DNA of 64,000 nt from Streptomonospora nanhaiensis (GCF_013410565.1 NZ_JACCFO010000001.1:2046001-2110000); one strand, 5' to 3'. Counted from the stretch's first letter, positions 36,938-46,387 are shown. Notes: generated by a model not told the origin, from the letters alone. Program-made: numbers and translations.

Positions 36938-37280
36938 AAGCGTTCCCCGCTTTCCGGCACGGGAGGTGGCCCCCGCCGCGCCCAGCCCGGCACGCTGTGG
37001 ACCATAACCGAATTTCGGCGTTGCCATTAATGCGTGCAGTGACGATCACGGCGCAATTTTATCCGTTTCATCGCCACCGTCGGCGAGGTTGTCCACAGAT
37101 GCCGCGCGGAGCCGGATCGCAGAACGCGATCCGGAATACGGGGGCGGGAACCGCGGACACCAAACCGGCCCGACCGGAAATCCGGTGAAAAATACGGAAT
37201 GTCAGAATGCCGTAATTCCCTGATATCGGATTCCCCGAAAGGAGCCGGTGCGCAGCGGAGGGGGGGCACGGCTCCCCGCG
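36938..37280. other. AT-richer intergenic region upstream of the SARP gene
   Basis: No gene seen. Bases ~37010-37230 are far lower in GC than the surroundings, which suggests the SARP promoter and possibly regulator binding; short inverted elements are present but none stands out. This region marks the upstream boundary of the cluster. Confidence 0.45.
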
Positions 37281-37326
37281 CACCGCGGCCGGCCCGGGGC
37301 GTGGGGCGCCCCGGCCGGCCGCGGTG
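37281..37326 (-). terminator. Strong hairpin terminator of the MFS exporter gene
   Basis: About 20 bp of pairing (37281-37301 with 37307-37326, one bulge) and a 5-base loop, 19 bases downstream of the exporter stop codon on the minus strand. Confidence 0.75.
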
Positions 37327-37344
37327 GGACGGCGGATCAGCGGA

Positions 37345-38949
37345 TCAGATGTGCACGACCGGAACCTCGGACCCGGTGTCGTGGCGCTGCGGCTTCATGA
37401 ACATCGCCAGGACGGCCGCGGCCACCATGACGGCGGCGGAGATCCCGAACGCCAGGTGCATGCCGTCCAGGAACGCCAGGTTGCTGGCGCGGGTGATGGC
37501 CTCGGCCGTGGCGCCCTGGGCCGAGCCGAGGACCTCGCCGCCCTGCGACACCGCGCTCTGCATCTCCCGCGCCTCGGCGGCGGAGAGTTCGCCCAGCCCG
37601 GCGTCGGCGAAGTGGCCCGGCAGGGTGGTGACGATGACCAGCGACAGCACCGCGCCCAGGACGGCGGTTCCCAGCGACCCGCCCAGCTGCATGGCGGTCT
37701 GCTGCAGGCCCGAGGCGACCCCGGCCAGCGACACCGGCGCCGCCGTGATCATGGCGGCGGTGGCGCCGGTCATGACCAGGCTGAGCCCGATGCCCAGCAG
37801 CAGGAAGCCCGCCGAGGTGGCCACGACCCCGGTGTCGAGGCTCAGCCGCGACAGCAGGAACAGGCCCGCGGCGGCGGTGAGCAGCCCCGCGACGGTGGGC
37901 ACCCGGGTGCCGAAGCGGTCCATGACGCGCCCGGCGGGGGTGCCGCACACGCCCATCATCAGGGTGAGCGGGAGGAGTTGCAGGCCGGTCTGCATGGGAC
38001 TGAGGTCGCGCACGCCCTGCAGGTAGAAGGTCACGAAGAACAGCGACCCCATGAGGCCGAGCGCGGTCAGCACCATCAGCACCACGCCGATGGACAGCGC
38101 GGGCAGCCGGAAGATGCCCAGCGGCATCAGGGGGTCGGCGGCGCGGGCCTGCCACAGGGCGAACCCGGCCCCGAAGGCCAGCGAGACGGCGAGCACGGCC
38201 AGGGTCTCGGGGTGGGCCCAGCCCACCACCGGGGCCTCGACCAGCGCCCAGACCAGGGCGAAGATGGCCACGCTCAGCAGCAGGATGCCGGGGATGTCCA
38301 GGCGCGAGGCGGGGTCGGTGGCGCGGTTGGGGCCGATGAGCCACAGCGCCGCGGCGACGGTGACCGCGCCGAGGGGCAGGTTGATGAGGAACGCGGCCTC
38401 CCAGCCGAAGGCGGAGACCAGCATGCCGCCGACGATGGGGCCGGCCGCCATGGCGCCGCCCAGGATGCTGCCGAACACGCCGAAGGCGCGGCCGAGCATG
38501 TGCGGGGGGAAGTTGGAGCGCAGCAGGCCCATGGCCGCCGGGGCGATGGTGGCGCCGAAGACGCCCTGCAGGATGCGGAAGCCCACGAGCACGGGCACCG
38601 CGCCGGAGAGCGCGATGCCGATCGAGGTGAGGGTGAACCCGACGACGCCGACCAGGTAGACGCGGCGGTGGCCGTAGCGGTCGCCGAGCTTGCCCGAGGT
38701 GATGAGGAAGACGGCCAGGCCGAGCAGGTAGCCGTGGGTGACCCACTGCAGCTCGGCCAGGGAGGCGCTGAGGTCGCGGGCGATGTCGGGGTTGGCCACG
38801 GCGACGATCGTGCCGTCGAGGGCCACCATGACCACGCCGAAGGCGATGGCCACCAGGGTGCCCCACGGGCCGCCGCGGAACCCGCGCGGCGGCGGGGGCG
38901 GCGGTGGCGCCGCGGAGTCGGCTGCGGGTCTGGCGGCGGTGTCGGTCAT
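37345..38949 (-). CDS. MFS drug exporter, DHA2 (14-helix) family
   Basis: 534 residues. A Pro-rich cytosolic leader is followed by helix 1 with motif D1 (LVAIAFGVVMVALDGTIVAVANPDIARDL), motif A (GKLGDRYGHRRVYLVG) between helices 2 and 3, motif B (GFRILQGVFGATIAPAAMG) and motif C-like GGAMAAGPIVGGMLV. The residue pattern is that of proton-driven multidrug/antibiotic exporters. ATG follows GGGGAG. It diverges from a TetR gene that probably represses it. It neighbours the lantibiotic cluster, but the terminator and 340-base gap argue that it is separate. Confidence 0.9.
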   Translation of the reverse strand: MTDTAARPAADSAAPPPPPPPRGFRGGPWGTLVAIAFGVVMVALDGTIVAVANPDIARDLSASLAELQWVTHGYLLGLAVFLITSGKLGDRYGHRRVYLVGVVGFTLTSIGIALSGAVPVLVGFRILQGVFGATIAPAAMGLLRSNFPPHMLGRAFGVFGSILGGAMAAGPIVGGMLVSAFGWEAAFLINLPLGAVTVAAALWLIGPNRATDPASRLDIPGILLLSVAIFALVWALVEAPVVGWAHPETLAVLAVSLAFGAGFALWQARAADPLMPLGIFRLPALSIGVVLMVLTALGLMGSLFFVTFYLQGVRDLSPMQTGLQLLPLTLMMGVCGTPAGRVMDRFGTRVPTVAGLLTAAAGLFLLSRLSLDTGVVATSAGFLLLGIGLSLVMTGATAAMITAAPVSLAGVASGLQQTAMQLGGSLGTAVLGAVLSLVIVTTLPGHFADAGLGELSAAEAREMQSAVSQGGEVLGSAQGATAEAITRASNLAFLDGMHLAFGISAAVMVAAAVLAMFMKPQRHDTGSEVPVVHI

Positions 38950-38995
38950 GGTCTCCCCCTGTGGGCCGTGGTGCCGCGGGCGGCGGCACCGGCCA

Positions 38996-39057
38996 AGATT
39001 ATGGCAGCGGCTGACAAGTGGCAATCGCTGACTGTTTTATGCGCCGCCGGGTATCAT
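38996..39057. promoter_or_regulatory. Divergent promoters and operator between the MFS and TetR genes
   Basis: Minus strand: TTGCCA (39019-39024) and TAATCT (38996-39001), 17-base spacer, for the exporter. Plus strand: CTGACT (39028-39033) and TATCAT (39052-39057), 18-base spacer, for the TetR gene. Between them lie an inverted repeat CAGCG-N16-CGCTG (39005-39009, 39026-39030) and direct repeats GCTGAC (39010, 39027) 17 bases apart, a good candidate operator covering both -35 regions. Confidence 0.55.
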
Positions 39058-39154
39058 CCGGGCAGACACGCCCTGAACGATGAGGTGGATGCGGTGAAGG
39101 TAACGTCGCGTGCTGACATTTCGGGCGGCCGCCGCCGGGGCGGGCGGGCGTGAG

Positions 39155-39811
39155 ATGACGCACACCTGCGAGCAGCCCGGGCTCCGCGAGCGCAAGAAGG
39201 CCCGCACCCGCCAGGCCCTCGTCGCCGCGGCGCTGCGGCTGTTCGCCGAGCGGGGCTTCGACGCGGTCACCACCGAGGAGATCGCGGCCGCCGCCGACGT
39301 CTCCCAGCGCACGCTCTTCCGCTACTTCCCGAGCAAGGAGGAGATCGTCCTGTCGGTGCACGACCAGATCGAGGAGGGGTTCCGCCTCAAGCTGGCCGCG
39401 CGGCCGGCCGAGGAGCACCCCTTCACCGCCATGGTCAACGCCTTCGGCGACGCGTGGTCCGAACTGGAGCCCGCCGACGTCGCGGCCCAGCTCCAGGTGC
39501 TGCGCCTGACCAACGACTCCCCCCGCCTGCACGGCGCGCGCCAGGAGCGGGTGTGCGCACACCAGAGCCGGCTGGCCCTCCTCATCGCCCGCCGCGCCGG
39601 CGTGGACCCCGGCCTCGACCCCCGCCCCGACCTCCTGGCGGCGGCGTTCTCCTCGGCCCTGCAGGTGGCGTTGGGCCGCTCGTGCCGCCGAGGCGGCGAG
39701 GACGCCCTGCTCACGGCCGTCGACGAGTGCCTGGCGCTGCTGCCCGCCGCGCTGGCCGACGACTGGGGCGCTCCGGCCCGCCCCCGCACGCGGCAGGGCG
39801 CGCGGGGCTAG
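39155..39811 (+). CDS. TetR family regulator of the divergent MFS exporter
   Basis: 218 residues from the ATG at 39155 (a GTG at 39110 behind GAAGG is an equally possible start, adding 15 residues). The HTH is typical: RERKKARTRQALVAAALRLFAERGFDAVTTEEIAAAADVSQRTLFRYFPSKEEIV in the first ~65 residues. The C-terminal domain is of the MftR-like TetR_C type. Divergent placement and the shared operator-like repeats indicate repression of the exporter. Ends four bases inside the convergent membrane-protein gene. Confidence 0.87.
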   Translation: MTHTCEQPGLRERKKARTRQALVAAALRLFAERGFDAVTTEEIAAAADVSQRTLFRYFPSKEEIVLSVHDQIEEGFRLKLAARPAEEHPFTAMVNAFGDAWSELEPADVAAQLQVLRLTNDSPRLHGARQERVCAHQSRLALLIARRAGVDPGLDPRPDLLAAAFSSALQVALGRSCRRGGEDALLTAVDECLALLPAALADDWGAPARPRTRQGARG

Positions 39812-41046
39812 GCGCGCGGCGCCGCGCGGCCGCGGTCCTCGGGCGGCACCACCTCGGCGGCCGTTTCGGCGAGGTGGCCCACCAGCCGCTCCAGCGGGCC
39901 CCGGCCCAGCGTCAGGCGCCACACCGTGGCGAGCACCAGGGCGCCCAGGACGAACGCCTCCAGCCGGAACGGCTGGGCGTCCCAGGCGGAGTAGCCCAGG
40001 GCGGCGATCACCAGGACGTGGCCGGTGTAGATGGTCAGGGGCATCGAGCCCGCCGCCGCCAGGGGGTACAGCAGCCGGCCGGCCGCGTCGGCCGCCGCCA
40101 GGCAGGCGGCCAGGACGACGAGCGCGGTGCCGACCGCGCCGGCGATCTCGAAGCCGGTGCCGCTGTGCGGCGAGGCCACGGCGAGGTACCAGGCGGTGTC
40201 GGTGGGGACCTGCCCGTGCATGTCGCCGACCTTGTCGCCGATGGTCTGGTACAGCAGTTGCTTGTCCGGGGAGGCCAGCCACGCCCGCTCCAGGTGGTCC
40301 AGGCCGCCCAGGGGGTGCAGCAGCAGCCAGGAGCCGCCGTAGCCCAGCAGCGCCAGCCCCGCCCCGCCGGCCGCCATGCCCAGCCGCACCCGCGCGGAGG
40401 TGAGGTCGAGCCGGCCCACCGCCATTCCGGCCACCACGAACGCCATGAAGCTGAAGGCCGGATAGTAGCCGGTGAGCAGGAAGTCGACCGGCCCGCCGAT
40501 GGAGGCCACACGCGGCCCGGTGTCGCCCATGGCCCCGCGGATCGCGAAGGAGGCCACCGGTCCGGCCGCGGCGGTCACCGCGGCGAGGGCGGCCAGCGCC
40601 GGGGCGCGCAGCCGCAGCAGGAGCAGGGGGATCGCCAGCAGGAAGAAGCCGGCGTAGTAGGTGAGGATGATCGCGATGGGCGCGCCGGCGAGGTCCAGCA
40701 GCACCCCCAGCACGCCCAGCACGAGCGCGCGCATGAGGATCCGCAGGCACCGCCGCCGGAGCTCGGCCCCCGCCAGGGGTTCGGCGCGCCCGGTCATCAG
40801 GGCCAGGGAGACCCCGGCCAGGAACGCGAAGAGGGCGGAGGAGCGGCCCCGGGTCAGCTCGTGGACGGACTCGGTGAGGGCGGTGCCCACGGCGTCGGAG
40901 CCGAACACGCCGATGGCCCCGACCCCGAGGTGGACGGAGAACATGCCGAACACCGCGAGGGCGCGGGCGACGTCGATGCCGGCGATCCGCTCCGCCGGGG
41001 AGCGCTGCGCGGTTGCGGCCCGCGTCTGGGGTATGTGCTGCGACAC
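39808..41046 (-). CDS. DUF418/HGSNAT-like multi-pass membrane protein
   Basis: 412 residues, GTG start at 41046. RIAGIDVARALAVFGMFSVHLG is the typical first helix of the heparan-acetyltransferase-like/DUF418 family, with GRSSALFAFLAGVSLALMTGR following and the DUF418 end GPLERLVGHLAE. About ten membrane helices. Members are thought to be acyl-group transferring or transport proteins; function here is unknown. A tail of ~15 charged residues is cytosolic. Confidence 0.82.
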   Translation of the reverse strand: MSQHIPQTRAATAQRSPAERIAGIDVARALAVFGMFSVHLGVGAIGVFGSDAVGTALTESVHELTRGRSSALFAFLAGVSLALMTGRAEPLAGAELRRRCLRILMRALVLGVLGVLLDLAGAPIAIILTYYAGFFLLAIPLLLLRLRAPALAALAAVTAAAGPVASFAIRGAMGDTGPRVASIGGPVDFLLTGYYPAFSFMAFVVAGMAVGRLDLTSARVRLGMAAGGAGLALLGYGGSWLLLHPLGGLDHLERAWLASPDKQLLYQTIGDKVGDMHGQVPTDTAWYLAVASPHSGTGFEIAGAVGTALVVLAACLAAADAAGRLLYPLAAAGSMPLTIYTGHVLVIAALGYSAWDAQPFRLEAFVLGALVLATVWRLTLGRGPLERLVGHLAETAAEVVPPEDRGRAAPRA

Positions 41047-41102
41047 GCCGCCCAGACTAGGCGGATTCGGGAGTGTTTGTCCCCTGTGGCCGCTCCCCGC
41101 CC

Positions 41103-41144
41103 CCGCCGGTCCGGGCCCGGCCGGAGCCCGGCCCGGACCGGCGG
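41103..41144 (-). terminator. Hairpin terminator of the acetoacetyl-CoA synthetase gene
   Basis: Perfect 15-bp stem (41103-41117 with 41130-41144) and 12-base loop, seven bases after the synthetase stop codon in its direction of transcription. Confidence 0.7.
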
Positions 41145-41150
41145 CGGGCC

Positions 41151-43109
41151 TCACCGCTCGGCGGCCAGGCGGGTGAAGTAGTCCAGCGCCTCGGGGTTGG
41201 CGAGGGAGTCGCGGCTGGCCACCCGCTCGGGGCGCTCGCCCATGAGGATGCGCTTGACCGGGACCTCCAGCACCTTGCCCGACAGCGTGCGCGGCACCTC
41301 GGCGATGGCGCGCACCGCGTCGGGCACGTGGCGGGGCGAGCAGTCCTCGCGGATGCGGCGGGCCAGCCGGGCCGTGAGGTCGTCGTCGAGCGCGGCGCCC
41401 TCGCGCACCACCACGAACAGCTCGATGCGGGAGCCGCCGTCGGGCTGGGGGACGTCGACCACGAGGGCGTCGACCACCTCCTCCAGGGCCAGCACCGCCC
41501 GGTAGATCTCGCTGGTGCCCATGCGGACCCCGCCCCGGTTGATGGTGGAGTCGGAGCGCCCGTAGATGATCGCGGTGCCGCGCTCGGTGATCTCGATCCA
41601 GTCGCCGTGCCGCCACACCCCGGGGTACATGGCGAAGTAGCTGTCGCGCAGCCGCTCGCCGCCGGGGTCGTTCCAGAAGTAGACCGGCATGGAGGGCGCC
41701 GGCCGGGTGACCACCAGTTCGCCCACCTCGCCGACCAACTCCTTGCCGTCGGGGTCCCAGGCGGCCACCGCCATGCCCAAAGACCGCGCCTGGATCTCGC
41801 CCTCGTAGACCGGCAGCGTGGGCACGCCGCCCACCAGGCAGCTGCAGATGTCGGTCCCGCCGCTGGTGGAGAACAGCCACAGCCGGTCGCCCAGTTCGCG
41901 GTAGCACCAGGCGAACCCCTCGGGGCTCAGCGGCGAGCCGGTGGAGCCCAGCGCGTGCAGCCGGGACAGGTCGCGGCCCTCGGCCGGGTGGACGCCGGCC
42001 TTCATGCACGAGGCCAGGTACCCGGCGCTGGTGCCGAACACGGTGATCCCGGCGCGCTCGGCCAGGTCCCACAGGGCGCCGAGGTCGGGGTGGCCGGGGC
42101 TGCCGTCGTAGAGCACGATCGACGCCTTGGTCAGCAGCACGCTGACCAGGAAGTTCCACATCATCCAGCCGGTGGTGGTGAACCAGAAGACGCGGTCGTC
42201 GGGCTGGGCGTCCAGGTGCAGGGTGAGGTTCTTCAGCTGCTCGACGACGATCCCGCCGTGGCTGTGCACGATCGCCTTGGGCAGGCCGGTCGTGCCCGAG
42301 GAGTACAGCACCCACAACGGGTGGTCGAAGGGCAGCGGGGTGAACTCCAGTTCGGCACCGGCGCCGGCGGCCTCCAGCTCCGCCCAGTCCAGCGCGCCCT
42401 CGACCGGTCCGGTGCCCAGGTAGTCGAGCACGACGGTGTGGCGCAGGGTGGGCAGGCTGCGGCGCAGCTCGGCCAGCACCCCGGTGCGGTCGAAGTCCTT
42501 GCCGCCGTAGCGGTAGCCGTCGACGGCCAGCAGCACGGCGGGCTCGATCTGGGCGAAGCGGTCCACGACGCTGCGCACCCCGAAGTCGGGCGAGCAGGAG
42601 GACCACACGGCGCCGATGGCGGCGCAGGCGTAGAACGCGGCCGCCGCCTCGGCGATGTTGGGCAGGTAGGCCACGACCCGGTCGCCCGGCCCCACGCCCA
42701 GTTGGCGCAGGCCCTGGGCGATGGCTGCGGTGCGGGCCTTCAGCTCGCCCCAGGTCCACTCCCCCAGCACGCGCAGCTCCGAGGCGTGCCGGATGGCCAC
42801 GGCGTCGTCGTCGCGGTCGCGGAAGACGTGGCGGGCGTAGTTGAGCCGCGCGCCGGTGAACCACCGCGCGCCGGGCATCTCGGCCGAGGCGAGCACCTCC
42901 TCGTAGGGGGTGTCGGCCTGGACGCCGCAGTACTCCCAGACCGCCGACCAGAAGCCGTCGAGGTCGGTGACCGACCACCGCCACAGCGACTCGTAGTCGG
43001 GGGCCTCGACTCCGCGGTGCTCGCGCACCCACCGGGCGAAGTCGGTGATGTTGGCGCGTTCGCGCCGCTCGCTGTCGGGTGTCCAGAGCACAGGCGGCGG
43101 TGTCCGCAT
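41151..43109 (-). CDS. Acetoacetyl-CoA synthetase
   Basis: 652 residues, the normal length. Adenylate-forming motifs: VLYSSGTTGLPKAIVHSHGG (A3), SGGTDICSC and the C-terminal GTSEIYRAV and SGKVLEVPVKRIL with the conserved lysine. The N-terminal block LWRWSVTDLDGFWSAVWEYCGV and GARWFTGARLNYA distinguishes acetoacetate-CoA ligases from acetyl-CoA synthetases. It activates acetoacetate to acetoacetyl-CoA, linking ketone-body or leucine breakdown to central metabolism. ATG preceded by AAGGAGG. Monocistronic by its surroundings. Confidence 0.93.
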   Translation of the reverse strand: MRTPPPVLWTPDSERRERANITDFARWVREHRGVEAPDYESLWRWSVTDLDGFWSAVWEYCGVQADTPYEEVLASAEMPGARWFTGARLNYARHVFRDRDDDAVAIRHASELRVLGEWTWGELKARTAAIAQGLRQLGVGPGDRVVAYLPNIAEAAAAFYACAAIGAVWSSCSPDFGVRSVVDRFAQIEPAVLLAVDGYRYGGKDFDRTGVLAELRRSLPTLRHTVVLDYLGTGPVEGALDWAELEAAGAGAELEFTPLPFDHPLWVLYSSGTTGLPKAIVHSHGGIVVEQLKNLTLHLDAQPDDRVFWFTTTGWMMWNFLVSVLLTKASIVLYDGSPGHPDLGALWDLAERAGITVFGTSAGYLASCMKAGVHPAEGRDLSRLHALGSTGSPLSPEGFAWCYRELGDRLWLFSTSGGTDICSCLVGGVPTLPVYEGEIQARSLGMAVAAWDPDGKELVGEVGELVVTRPAPSMPVYFWNDPGGERLRDSYFAMYPGVWRHGDWIEITERGTAIIYGRSDSTINRGGVRMGTSEIYRAVLALEEVVDALVVDVPQPDGGSRIELFVVVREGAALDDDLTARLARRIREDCSPRHVPDAVRAIAEVPRTLSGKVLEVPVKRILMGERPERVASRDSLANPEALDYFTRLAAER

Positions 43110-43729
43110 CTTCGGCAGTCCTCCTTGGTGCTGCGCGCCGGCGGGGGCGGCACGGGTGCTGCGGTGTGACGCCCATCATCCACCACGGCAGGTCGGGGCG
43201 CGGGCGGGTGGTCGCCCTTGGCGGGCGCGCGCCGCGGCAGTGGCCTTCCGCCAAGGATCGGCCGCCGTTCTTTGTCGGCTTCGGCCATGACGCCGCCGGG
43301 CGCCTCGTGTGACAGTTGCGGGGTCCCCCTGGCACGCGGCCCGCGCCCTCGCGGCGCGGAGCCGTTCGACGGGCCGGGCGCGCCTCCTCACCGGTGGACC
43401 GGTGCCGCAGCGGCCCGCCGCAGCGCCAACGGCGTCGCGGCGGCGGGCCGGCGCAGGGATGGCCACCGCGTCGCGGCTGCGGCCACCGCGCGGGAGGCGC
43501 GCCCCGCAGGCCCGCTCCGGTCCCGGCCGCCCGGCTCGGGCCGCCGGAGCGGGTGCCCGCCGCCCTCTCCGGCACACCGGTCCCGCCCCCGGCGTGCGCC
43601 GCCGCCTCCGGAACCGGCATTGCGCGCCCCTCCCCCGCCCGGGCGCGCGGGTAGCCTGCGGCATAGGCCCGCCGCACCCGGACCGGGCCGCCCCCGTCCG
43701 CGCGAGGTGAGAGGAGGCGAACCCGCCCA
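43110..43729. other. 620 bases without a recognisable gene
   Basis: Divergent region between the acetoacetyl-CoA synthetase and SGNH genes. Very GC-rich, with only Arg/Pro/Ala-rich chance frames on both strands. No promoter was identified with confidence. Confidence 0.5.
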
Positions 43730-44845
43730 GTGCGCCTTCCCGAGATGAGCCGGCGCCGCCTGGTCATCACCGCCACGGCGGCCGCGCTGGCGCTGGTGTG
43801 CGTCGTCGTGCTGCTGGTCCCCGCCACCCGGCACGGCCTGGTGACCGCCTGGTGCGACATCACCCAGTCCGCCTGCCCGCCCACGGCCGACGACCCGCGC
43901 CGCGACTACGCCGACGGCGCCGGCTGGCGGCGCCGCCTGGACCCCGTTGCCGCCGCCACCTGGGGCAACTACGTGGCGCTGGGCGACTCCTACTCCTCCG
44001 GCGACGGCGCCGGCGACTACGCCGAGGGCACGGCGGCGGTGGGCGACTGCCGCCGCTCCGCGAACGCCTACCCCCGGCACGTGGTCTCGGCGCACGACTT
44101 CGCGGGCGACCTGGGGTTCTTCGCGTGCAGCAGCCAGCGCGGCTGGGCGATGCTGGACTCCCTGGGCGAGCCGCGGTCGCAGATCGACCGGGTGGGCCCG
44201 CACACGTCCCTGGTCACCATCGGGATCGGCGGCAACGACGTCGGGTTCACCAAGATCCTGCGCGCGTGCATGGTGCGGGTGCCGCTGGTGGAGACCCAGG
44301 CGTGCACCGAGCAGGAGGAGGAGATCGAGAAGCGGATGCGCACGTTCGGCCCCACCCTGGAGGAGATCGTGCTGGAGATCCGCGAGCGCGCGCCCGACGC
44401 CCGGGTGCTGGTGGTGGGCTACCCCCGGCTGTTCCCCGGCGACCCCGACAGCATGTACTACACCATGGCCCCGCACGACCAGGAGTGGCTGAACGCCATC
44501 ACCAAGCGGTTCAACGAGCAGGTGGCCGAGGACGTCGCCGCGCTGGACTCCGAGATCGTGGAGGCGGGCCAGACCGGAAGCGTGGAGTACGTCCGGATGT
44601 ACAACGCGCTGAAGGGCCACGAGGTGGGCACCGAGGACCCCTGGCTCAACGGGGTGCTGCTGTCGGACTTCGCCAACGGGCTGGAGATCGACCGCAGCAC
44701 GTTCCACCCCAACGCGCGGGGCCAGCAGGAGTTCGCCGAGCGGGTCTTGGACCAGGTGGAGCAGGGGCCCGAGCGCCCGCTCTACGCGGCGCTGGAGACC
44801 CTGGACGGCGCCGACCCCGAGGTGCTGGCCGCCGAACTCGACTAG
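43730..44845 (+). CDS. Secreted or membrane-anchored SGNH-family lipase/esterase
   Basis: 371 residues. N-terminal hydrophobic helix (RRRLVITATAAALALVCVVVLLV, ~8-30) acts as signal or anchor. The SGNH blocks are all there: block I YVALGDSYSSGDGAG with the nucleophile Ser, block III GIGGNDVGF, and block V DRSTFHPNARGQ with the Asp/His pair. The six cysteines (two near the mature N-terminus) suggest disulfides as in Streptomyces rimosus-type lipases. GTG start chosen for AGGAGG 12 bases upstream; ATG 15 bases later is too far from it. Substrate not predictable. Confidence 0.88.
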   Translation: MRLPEMSRRRLVITATAAALALVCVVVLLVPATRHGLVTAWCDITQSACPPTADDPRRDYADGAGWRRRLDPVAAATWGNYVALGDSYSSGDGAGDYAEGTAAVGDCRRSANAYPRHVVSAHDFAGDLGFFACSSQRGWAMLDSLGEPRSQIDRVGPHTSLVTIGIGGNDVGFTKILRACMVRVPLVETQACTEQEEEIEKRMRTFGPTLEEIVLEIRERAPDARVLVVGYPRLFPGDPDSMYYTMAPHDQEWLNAITKRFNEQVAEDVAALDSEIVEAGQTGSVEYVRMYNALKGHEVGTEDPWLNGVLLSDFANGLEIDRSTFHPNARGQQEFAERVLDQVEQGPERPLYAALETLDGADPEVLAAELD

Positions 44846-44858
44846 CCGGTCCGGCGGT

Positions 44859-44888
44859 GCCGCGCCCCGGCGAAGGCCGGGGCGCGGC
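44859..44888. terminator. Bidirectional hairpin terminator
   Basis: Perfect 13-bp stem (GCCGCGCCCCGGC / GCCGGGGCGCGGC) with GAAG loop between the convergent SGNH and aminotransferase genes. Confidence 0.8.
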
Positions 44889-44897
44889 GACGGGCCC

Positions 44898-46175
44898 TTA
44901 GGACCGGGCGGCGCCCAGGCCGCGCAGGACGGCGCCGAGCTGGTCCAGCGCCCAGTTCAGCTCGTCCTCGGTGATCACCAGCGGCGGCGACAGCCGGATC
45001 GTGGACCCGTGGGTGTCCTTGACCAGGACGCCGCGTTCGGCCAGCAGTTCGCACATCTGGCGGCCGGTGGCCAGGGAGGGCTCGACGTCGATGCCCGCCC
45101 ACAGCCCGATGGAGCGCGCGGCCACCACGCCGCTGCCGACGAACTCCTTGAGCCGGGTGCGCAGGACCTCGCCCAGCCGCCGGGCGTTGTCGAGGTAGGG
45201 GCCCTCGCGCAGCATGCGGACCACGGTGCGGCCCATGGCCCCGGCGAGCGGGTTGCCGCCGAAGGTGCTGCCGTGCTGGCCGGGCTTGATGACGCCGAGC
45301 ACCTCCGCGTCGGCCACCATGGCCGACACCGGCAGGATGCCGCCGCCCAGCGCCTTGCCGAACAGGTAGGCGTCGGGCACGACCCCGGAGTGCTCGCAGG
45401 CGCGCACGGTGCCGGTGCGGCCCAGGCCCGACTGCACCTCGTCGGCGATGAGCAGGGTGCGCGTGCGGTCGCAGATCTCGCGCAGCCGGGGGAGGTAGTC
45501 GTTGGGAGGGACGATCACGCCGGCCTCGCCCTGGACGGGCTCGACCAGCACGGCGGCGGTGGTGGAGTCGACCGCCGCGGCGGCCGCCGCGGCGTCGCCG
45601 TAGGGGACGATGCGGAATCCGGGGGTGTAGGGACCGTAGCCGCCGTAGGCGTCGGGGTCCTCGGAGAAGGAGACGATGGTGGTGGTGCGGCCGTGGAAGT
45701 TGCCGCCGGCCACGACGATGGTGGCGGCGTTGGCGGGCACGCCCTTGACGTCGTAGGCCCAGCGGCGGGCGACCTTCACGGCGGTCTCGACGGCCTCGGC
45801 CCCGGAGTTCATCGGCAGGACCTGCTCCTTGCCGGCGAGCTGGGCCAGGGCGGTGACAAACGGCGCGAACTGGTCGTTGTAGAACGCGCGGCTGGTCAGG
45901 GTGACGCGGTCGAGCTGGTGGTGGGCGGCGGCCACGAGTTCGGGGTTGCGGTGGCCGAAGTTGACGGCCGAGTAGCCGGCCAGGCAGTCGAGGTAGCGGC
46001 GTCCCTCGACGTCGGTGACCCAGGCGCCCTCGCCTTCGGCGATGACGACGGGCAGGGGATTGTAATTGTGCGCCGAATGGGTTTCGGCCAGCCGAATGTG
46101 TTCGGTGGTCGACATGACCGGCCCGGCGGGGTCTCCGCCGACAGGCTGGTCCCCCAGACCGCGGGTGTCGCTCAT
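44898..46175 (-). CDS. rocD: Ornithine aminotransferase
   Basis: 425 residues, class III PLP enzyme. PLP lysine in YLFGKALGGGILPVSAMV, aspartate in LLIADEVQSGLGRTG, phosphate-binding MNSGAEAVETAVK. The start HSAHNYNPLPVVIAEGEGAWVTDVEGRRYLD is characteristic of ornithine-delta aminotransferases rather than acetylornithine or GABA enzymes. It converts ornithine and 2-oxoglutarate to glutamate semialdehyde and glutamate in arginine/ornithine breakdown. ATG with AGGA. No arginase or dimethylargininase gene is adjacent, though these often accompany it. Confidence 0.9.
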   Translation of the reverse strand: MSDTRGLGDQPVGGDPAGPVMSTTEHIRLAETHSAHNYNPLPVVIAEGEGAWVTDVEGRRYLDCLAGYSAVNFGHRNPELVAAAHHQLDRVTLTSRAFYNDQFAPFVTALAQLAGKEQVLPMNSGAEAVETAVKVARRWAYDVKGVPANAATIVVAGGNFHGRTTTIVSFSEDPDAYGGYGPYTPGFRIVPYGDAAAAAAAVDSTTAAVLVEPVQGEAGVIVPPNDYLPRLREICDRTRTLLIADEVQSGLGRTGTVRACEHSGVVPDAYLFGKALGGGILPVSAMVADAEVLGVIKPGQHGSTFGGNPLAGAMGRTVVRMLREGPYLDNARRLGEVLRTRLKEFVGSGVVAARSIGLWAGIDVEPSLATGRQMCELLAERGVLVKDTHGSTIRLSPPLVITEDELNWALDQLGAVLRGLGAARS

Positions 46176-46387
46176 CCAGGTTCCTCCGATCGCCCTTGAT
46201 CGATGTTCGATCATGGGATACCCGCTCGGTAACCGAACAAAGCGCACAGCGCCCGGCAGAACTGGGCCACACGGCCGCCGCGGGCCGCCGCCGGGGTTGC
46301 CCACCCCCGCCCCGCTGTGACGCGCCCCATAGCGGCATGATCGGTCGGCACAGACTTTCACGGGTACACCGGCGATCTGGGGGACCC

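Noticed and set aside
37345-41046. Extension of the lantibiotic cluster to the MFS exporter and DUF418 protein
   Set aside because: A terminator and an AT-rich gap separate the MFS gene from the SARP gene, and the MFS has its own TetR; neither belongs to the known cinnamycin gene set.
43218-43664. Open frames upstream of the SGNH gene
   Set aside because: Overlapping frames on both strands, low-complexity Arg/Pro content, no start signals.
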